DNA from: Gaertneriomyces semiglobifer
Taxonomy: Eukaryota > Chytridiomycota > Chytridiomycetes > Spizellomycetales > Spizellomycetaceae
Reading direction: 5' to 3'
Assembly (NCBI GenBank): GCA_025558075.1
Contig: JAHLKF010000003.1
Location: 558,001 to 622,000 of the forward strand
DNA length: 64,000 nucleotides
The notes under the pieces are model-generated. The model made no database searches and was not told the DNA's origin. It saw only the letters and a list, made by a program, of their open reading frames with translations. Both the position numbers and the translations under genes were made by a program. This document shows positions 57,737-64,000 of the stretch, one piece after another (position 1 is the first letter of the stretch; each line of letters begins with the position of its first letter).

Positions 57737-59867
57737 CTACCATTCAATCTCTCGCCCTTGACCCCCGCTCACATATTCCGCTTTAGCTACTCGCCTTTCT
57801 ATCACCTTTCCTTCCTTTCTGATACTTTTCCATAGAGCCTGCAACTCATTGATTCTGGCTTGCAGCTGGTCCACCTCATCCACCCGTACCTCGTAATCAC
57901 GAAGTAATTCCGTATTGCCAAGTAATCCATTCCGTTGCTTGAGCTCTGTATTAAGCGATCGCAGATGTTGTAAGGCCGACTTTAGCGGCGGTAGAGGGGT
58001 TCGCAGAGACGACAACTCCTCTGAGAGTTGTTGGAGCGTTGCAGAAAGCGTAGCAACCTCAGACTGGATTGGAGAATATTAGACTGGCGACACGATAGCG
58101 GCACAAATGAGCACTCGTACCTCCATAAACCACATCTTCTCCTTTACGTGGCCCAACACCACCCCAACTTCACATATTCGTCGCCGCAATCTGCTCAACT
58201 CTCCTCCACGCTCCTCAATTTTCTCGCACAAAGCCAAATTCTCGATCTTCAACTGCTCAAAGTCAATTAGGTGTAAACCTTCTCCCAACTCTTCTCTAGT
58301 TTTCAATAAGCTCTCATTTCGCCTGACGCTATTGCGGAGTCGTATATTCTCCAACCTCACACTTCGTACCTCGTCGTCCTTTTTCGCATCAGTATTTGTA
58401 AGGTCTTCGATAACTGTGGCTGAAAGGGGTTTGCCGGTGAATGAGTGAACGGATGTGGTCCCGACTTGTGTCCTATAATCGGTATACTCCGCAGCTTTCG
58501 CCGCGTGGTCGGCTTGAAGATGTGATAACTTCTCCAAGTACTCGCTCTGCTGTACGGCGTGGTTCGATTGAAGATGAGCACGATGAGAAAGTAAATTGCT
58601 TATTTGTCCCAAAGTGGACAAATATCGGTCAGATGTAGGCTGGGACTCCGCGGCGGGCGTAGATGCCGGCGCCGTGTCTTCATTCTGAGTTAGCAGGTAG
58701 TGTGTTAGCATGCATCTATCATCCCAACTATACTATACAGGGAATGGATATAGCTCATACCCGTTTCCTGCGAAACCACTCAGCGGCACGGTTCTGCAAT
58801 GACTCATTACGTTTTGCTAAGCGATCTTTTGTTTCCAGCGCACTTTTGATCATTGAAATCCATTCTTCGCGGTCAAAGGCCACAATCTCGGGTACTGCTT
58901 CTGGCTTTTCTGCTTCTTCTTGGGCGCTGGCGCCTTCTGTTTCTTCCAGTTTCGAACCCTCTCCTTCCGGAGTTTTCGATGTTATGGTAGTAGGACTACC
59001 TGGTCGCAAAATTGGTACGCCCCGTCCCAGGCTCAACAACGGGACATCAATTTCCATAAGACTTTCGTCTTCATCCTCGCCCTGCTTATCACTATCCTTT
59101 GACCGCGATATCGTCGTCGCATAATCTGTTGCTCTCATGTCCGGACTCATCCTAGTGACAATTTCGACAATGTCCTCGTCATGATCTTTTTCGTAGTCGG
59201 CATTCACAAACACGAAGTTGGATGGTGGCAGTGGAGGGGACGATATCGTTACTGTCGTCGGTGGAAGTATGGTGAAATTATCCGCGTGCGCGGTGAGACT
59301 GTCAGGATCGGTCGGTTCATAGACGTACGCATTCTCCGCAGAAAATGAGGAGCTTCCATGAATGTCCCGCTGAGAGTCCGAAAGAAGGGAAATGTTCGTC
59401 GAATCGAGCGTTGCGGTCAAATGATCACCATCAGCAGCTTCCGCTGGTATGGTATCTGTCCTGTCAATATCCCGTTGCGCGATGGCATTTTCATCTTCAG
59501 GAGGGCTGACATCGTGCGTCTCACCCGCTTCTTGATCGGCGACGTTTCCAGGTTGATCCCCGTTTGTTCCCGCCTCTGCATCCTGCGAGCTCACATTCTC
59601 TTCTTTAATGTCTCCTCCAGCTTCTCCTGCTTCCGCGATATCGGTATTATCCCTGCTGCTATTTATCACATCCCCAACCGTGGTGTCTGCTGCTTGCTGT
59701 TGGTCCTCATCTGCCGTCTGTACCACATCGTCCTTGTTCTGCTCAACAGTTTCCTCACGTCGTTCGGTAACCGTCGCGTCGTCAACGACTGTATCGGTCA
59801 CTGTAGTAGTAGCATCGACAGTGTTCTCGCTTGCTCCTTCTGCAACGTCTAGCGCCAGACAGTCCAT
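57737..59867 (-). CDS. CCDC96 / CFAP184-like axonemal coiled-coil protein
   Basis: Exons 59867-58761, 58684-58121 and 58063-57737 give 665 residues. The first 310 residues are disordered and acidic. The last 330 are coiled coil with the CCDC96/CCDC113 domain. Its hallmark is LHLIDFEQLKIENLALCEKI, followed by EERGGELSRLRRRI and HVKEKMWFMEV, and near the end KQRNGLLGNTELLRDYE. The acidic N-terminal half favours CCDC96 (CFAP184) over CCDC113. In ciliates and animals this pair links the nexin-dynein regulatory complex to radial spoke 3. It is head-to-head with Spt20. Confidence 0.8.
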
Positions 59868-60223
59868 TTAACAATGACGCCAGGAGAGATGAATCACTTC
59901 AGTTGCCCGCTTGGGCAAGCCATAACCTACCCACACCCTTTGCCGTTTCTTCATCTTGAGTGTTCTCAGCTTCATTCCCCAGATCCATTTCACTGGCCAA
60001 GTTCGTCACGTATTTCTTTGCTTAGAAAGGTGTGGTTCACGGTGTTGAGCGATGCTCCCAGTGCTCCCGCCTTCAAAAAGTAACATGTTGGAGAGTACAA
60101 TAGTCCGGCCGGCCGTCGGAGAGTTGGTCTAAAAGTGGCAGATCCCTTTGTTTACGACGCAGCGTGCCATGAAACGCTCGAACCGCGACAAGCGCTCTTA
60201 CATACTAACACTCTTGGCCGAAA
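59868..60223. promoter_or_regulatory. Divergent promoter region, CCDC96 and Spt20
   Basis: A 356-bp interval between two start codons with no gene seen. Confidence 0.4.
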
Positions 60224-61917
60224 ATGGCACAACCTGCGACTAAACGTATCAAACTGACCAACGGTCCGGCGCCCAGAGGGTCCATCTCGGCAGGGAGCCA
60301 ATCCACTCCAAAACCCGCCGTCATCTTGCATTTGTATCCGACACACTTCACAATCAACAACCATGACACGACGCATCAATATAACGGGCCTTTGAAGTTT
60401 TTCCTTGATGCCATCAACCGACAAGAACTGCCAGCAGAATCATGCGGGCTGTTTAAAGATAGTGACTATCATCGAGGATGTATATATGCGGAGGTGCGCG
60501 ATTATCGCTACAGCCTGCGTGCAGTAGGTCGATCGAAGCTGGAAGATTCCGAAGAATCCGAAGAGAGCGGTGGTTCTAAGAAAGTAGAACGGGATATTGA
60601 AAGCACAGAGCCATATGTTCGGATCCATGTACTTCGTCCAACACAACGGACTCTGTGGACAGATATTGCAACACTAGGAAAAGGGCAAGGGTTGACCGAG
60701 GATGCGGCGCTGGAAGTCGAAGCAAAGCTGTTGGTAAAGTGAAAACGCCGATTTTATACGCATAACGGAGGTGTTGCTAACTTGGATGCTGTATAGTTGG
60801 AAACACAAGAGCCGCTCATTCTTGACCCTAATCCAAACATCGGTAGAATACGTAATGTGCAAGCGTATAATGATCAAAAGTATCGAATACAACGGAAACG
60901 TCCGCTCGATTGGGCAGCAGCAGAGGAAGACAATGAGAAAAAGCGTGAACGCGACCGCATGATGCTGCTAATGGATGAGGTACGCTTTGTTTCAGTATCT
61001 GCGCAATTGGAACTAGTGATGTTGAGATATGCTGGTACAGCAACGAGAGACGGCCGAGTTTTATCCCAAATTCAGCAAATTCTCGTTTGTGGAAGACTGG
61101 AGGAAGAAGAAGGCTCAGGCGGATACTGATCCTTTGCGTAGTATCGAGGGTCGCACCAATCTGACAAGTGTGTAGAACTCGTTTTCTGATCAGTTCTGCT
61201 GTTACTGATAGAGTGTCATTGTTTCAGATATGGACACTGGTGTCGATCGGATGGGCGCTGTTGTCCGCACACTACTCTTCAAGCAAGTGTACCAAACCAC
61301 TGGACGTGAGTTGTACCTGTGATTACCTGCTGATATTGTGAAGACACTTGATGAACACTACCCAAACGTAGTGGTTATGCACACGACGCTGAACGTTTAC
61401 CAGGGATTCGACGGCCACTATTATTGTATACTCAGATGGGGCGAGTCTCCATATACCGGCAAGGGTGGAAAAGGCCGTATACTAGGCAACACTTTAAAGT
61501 AAGGACTCTAATTCAAGTCAAATGAAAGAAGAACTAACAAGTTATTTGCAGGTTCCGTGTTGGCAATCATGCCGCGGCGTGGTTTTACTGCCAAGAGTTC
61601 AAAACTCACTACCTAGACGTGTTAGGAAACAAGCTAGTTTCTGATACTGTGGGACCCAAACTTTCTCCTGCAGCACGTAAGTTGTCTTACCTTTTTTGGG
61701 GTCGTGATTTCAATGCTGAAGTGTTGTACTAGTTGTGCAAATTGCGACTGGTGTCACTTCGCAATCTAGTGCCGCATCCCAACCCGCAACCCCGGCGACA
61801 ACTGCTGCAGTGCCTGCCCCTACCCCGGCTGCCGCACCCGCAAGCACAGTTAAACCGAAAGGAACCAAGGCCAAGAATCGTGGGCGAGGCAAAGGAACTG
61901 GCAAGGGTGCATCATGA
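60224..61917 (+). CDS. SPT20: SAGA complex subunit Spt20
   Basis: Seven exons (60224-60733, 60797-60979, 61041-61167, 61228-61305, 61372-61498, 61552-61676, 61733-61917) give 444 residues. Spt20-domain motifs are CIYAEVRDYRYSL, VRIHVLRPTQRTLWTDI, LTEDAALEVEAKLL, EPLILDPNPNIGRIRN and FVEDWRKKKAQADTDPLR. Later exons give the fungal C-terminal extension (YYCILRWGESPYTGKGG) and an Ala/Pro-rich basic tail. Spt20 holds SAGA together and is needed for its recruitment and acetyltransferase output. The continuation beyond the Spt20 domain keeps frame through four more introns. Confidence 0.92.
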
Positions 61918-62136
61918 CCAGCTTAAGAAGTCGATGAATGTGATTTTTCACATAATGTACATACTTTTTTGAATCATCGCTTTGGATTATATACGCAGGG
62001 CTGAGAATTGACTCCCTGCTTTTGGATTGTTACAGTAAATTCGTATACCGCTTTCTGCAATTACCATACGGCGTCTAAATATGTGGTAGCTACAGACCTA
62101 TACTAGGGACTGCACTAGCTACACCGTATGCCGATT

Positions 62137-62856
62137 TCAAACGGTAAACGGGTACCTGTCGCAGAACTGGTCCTTTGTCATCTTCTCTCCATGCTTTTGA
62201 ACAAATTCTGTGATGGTCTTGTTGAGTTCTGCCAACTTCATGGGTTTGGTGCACTGTATGGAGTGGTGATCGGTGTGTTCATGGAGAAGTACCAATTCGG
62301 GTGGCAGTTCCGTTCCTAAGGAAGCCGTGAATCAGTGATAGTGTTCTATAGGTGACTATACCGGGAGCAGTCTATTCACTGCAGCAGGAACGGTCATGTA
62401 CCTTCCGGAATACGGTAAATGGTGGTGCGACGGCCTCGGAAGCCTCGAATGAGTTCCTGAAGAAAGGCACCGTTTGGACGTACGGACGCACCGTTTGGGC
62501 CTAGCAAATAACCATGTTTGGAATTAGGGTCGTAACTACTTGGATCCAAGTGCACATTAATGTTCACCTTCGAAATTTGGTCCATCTTTGGGGTGTACAA
62601 GGCCATCCTCTTTGACATGAAGATCGTACGAGGTCCGCTTCATCTTCCTTTGCGCTTCATAATCCCGCAAGACGACCTTGTCGGTTGCATTGATACGAAA
62701 GAGGTCCACCGGCACCACACGATACCGACCCAGAAGTGGGGGCTGCTTCACCGAGCTGTAGCATCGCAGACGAGGATTTACCGCCGGCAAGGGAGCGACC
62801 AGGTTGCCTGTAAGCAGACCCCTTGCAAATGAACGACTCGCCAGCAAGTTGGCCAT
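62137..62856 (-). CDS. Tse2-like ADP-ribosyltransferase-family protein with mitochondrial-type leader
   Basis: Three exons (62856-62568, 62500-62402, 62315-62137) total 567 nt (188 residues) with matching phase-1 introns. The first 35 residues are basic and hydroxylated with no acidic residue, as in a mitochondrial presequence. The remainder fits the fungal branch of the Tse2-like ADP-ribosyltransferase family, whose founding bacterial member is a secreted toxin. Positional landmarks are an RDYEAQ helix, a GPNGASVRP loop after the first intron, an RGFRGRR block and a late HEHTDHHS motif. The eukaryotic homologues have no established function. Canonical introns and a leader show that it is a native nuclear gene, not contamination. 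Toxicity is not implied by the sequence. Confidence 0.72.
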
Positions 62857-63073
62857 AGTTGGATTGCTGTTCTGCAAATCACAGTTATTTGCTATTTGTG
62901 AGTGGAGCGCTTTAAAAAGGTCTGTTGCTGAAAGCGCGCGGTGGCTTTCGCACCAAGAAACGCAGAGCGGTCCACAGACTGGACAGTCGCTCATACAGAT
63001 AGGTAGCATAGCTCCCCATTGCAGGTACGTCGACGAAGGCCCCCCGCACGGGCCTCGGACGAGTTGAGAAAAA

Positions 63074-64000
63074 ATGGAACGGTTCCGGTTAGACTTTTCG
63101 CTGAAAAGTAACCGCCAAGGCTTCTCAAAGGTTCACGAAGTGGTAAAACGAGGGAAGCGTCATTACATTCGACTGCCACTGGTGAGTATGCTTGGTATGG
63201 AATCACGCCGCATGTATATGGTGGGACTCATTTCCATTTCGCTTCAGGTGTATAGAGACTCCTTTCCGCAGTCAGGCTTGAACGATTTCCTCTCACACCT
63301 CCTATCTCATATCCCATCCTCGTCGAGCCCTACAGCATCAACTCCAACACCTTCAGTAACGATAGGAGCAGCATCTGCCGCCGCGCAGCCGGCAAGAACA
63401 TCAGCAACGGTTGTACCATCCCTCGAGTTTGTTACTGATATTGCGCGTTATGCGCCTCGTGGGAGTGGGTGGACAGTATGGCTAACTCCAGAGTTACGGC
63501 GTGAATTCCTTGAGAAGAAGTCTACTGTGCGCTCTGATAAGAACTTTACTCATGCCGAGTTTGTGGCCGTTTTATTGGCATTGGAAGAGGAATTTTGTGT
63601 GCGACGCTCGCCGTCGCTTCCTTCAGGTCGTGAACACTGTGTGCCCTCTGCTGGGAGCAGTGTCTCACCGAACGTCAATGCAGAGGAACCTACCATGAAG
63701 GACATTCTTGTCAAGTTAGACGAATCACCGCATAAAGCTTCGGACGGCGAGCCACTTCCTTCCTACTTGGACGCCTCGTGTAAGGACTCTAAAAGCTTAG
63801 AAAATCGTCCAGTGACTACTTCTGGCAGGCCCTCTTCTCACCCAGCCGAGCCAGTACCAGTCCTGGAACCGCCCCCATACCTCGATAGTTCTGCAAACCT
63901 GCATACTGAATCTTCGCCCGCCCCGGACTGTGAAACCTCCTCCGTCTCCTCATTGAAAGACTTTGATCTCTCCGCATTCCTCAACACAGATGCACTTTGC
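63074..64000 (+). CDS. Unrecognised protein, 3'-truncated by the window edge
   Basis: Exon 1 (63074-63181) encodes MERFRLDFSLKSNRQGFSK and a basic stretch ending HYIRLPL before a GTGAGT donor. Exon 2 opens at 63248 and stays open to the window end. It contains VYRDSFPQSGLNDFLSHLL and a Ser/Thr/Pro/Ala-rich linker. A globular-looking segment follows (YAPRGSGWTVWLTPELRREF, then HAEFVAVLLALEEEF), then a long disordered Ser/Pro-rich tail. I know no family that fits. The start is 217 bp from that of the divergent Tse2-like gene. Confidence 0.6.
   Translation, partial: MERFRLDFSLKSNRQGFSKVHEVVKRGKRHYIRLPLVSMLGMESRRMYMVGLISISLQVYRDSFPQSGLNDFLSHLLSHIPSSSSPTASTPTPSVTIGAASAAAQPARTSATVVPSLEFVTDIARYAPRGSGWTVWLTPELRREFLEKKSTVRSDKNFTHAEFVAVLLALEEEFCVRRSPSLPSGREHCVPSAGSSVSPNVNAEEPTMKDILVKLDESPHKASDGEPLPSYLDASCKDSKSLENRPVTTSGRPSSHPAEPVPVLEPPPYLDSSANLHTESSPAPDCETSSVSSLKDFDLSAFLNTDALC

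Overview
The window is 64 kb of gene-dense nuclear DNA from a fungus. It carries 31 protein genes or gene parts that I can name or delimit. Almost all are split by short GT-AG introns, mostly 40-75 nt, often with CTAAC- or CTGAC-like branch sites. I recognise genes for histidine synthesis (IGP dehydratase), Atp19, fungal-type Spt20, Nup82/Nup88 and Clf1. Alongside them is an unusual set of flagellum and cilium genes: a TBC1D32/broad-minded homologue, LRGUK, TEX9, CCDC96/CFAP184, a PIH1-domain dynein-assembly factor, a Dpy-30-motif protein and tubulin cofactor C. Together these point to a zoosporic fungus, most likely a chytrid. No phylogeny could be run, so this is inference.

Layout. 1-8.1 kb: end of a PPR gene, NC2-alpha, mitochondrial bL35m, a pantothenate kinase/DUF89 fusion and an 11-exon ING-type PHD protein. 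8.4-13.3 kb: Vma22/CCDC115, Nup88/Nup82 and ribosomal protein eS26. 13.3-15 kb is unexplained. 15-30.7 kb: Clf1/Crooked neck, TFIIE-beta, a CofD/YvcK-like protein, carnitine acetyltransferase, a CoA-binding protein, bL17m, Atp19, a Siw14-type phosphatase and succinate-semialdehyde dehydrogenase. 31-48 kb: NC2-beta, then the ciliary stretch (TBC1D32, a coiled-coil protein, Dpy-30, LRGUK, a CCDC9-like protein, the PIH1 protein, TEX9) with PIG-B among it. 48.1-50.6 kb: an HNH-nuclease-type gene between two diverged direct repeats. 50.6-64 kb: bS21m, NUFIP1, TBCC, farnesyltransferase beta, IGP dehydratase, CCDC96, Spt20, a Tse2-like ADP-ribosyltransferase-family gene and the first part of an unrecognised gene.

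The genes alternate strands, and many form head-to-head pairs whose start codons lie only 82-360 bp apart, so shared promoters are likely. Functionally the window mixes general transcription (both NC2 subunits, TFIIE-beta, Spt20, ING), splicing, mitochondrial translation and metabolism, and flagellar assembly.

The most unusual points are a predicted 2-nt exon in the ING gene, the repeat-flanked HNH gene, the intron-bearing toxin-family ADP-ribosyltransferase gene with a mitochondrial-type leader, and the density of flagellar genes. Exon limits were derived by hand from splice signals, reading-frame continuity and family knowledge. Where they are uncertain, the entry says so. I saw no tRNA, rRNA, CRISPR array or recognisable transposon.
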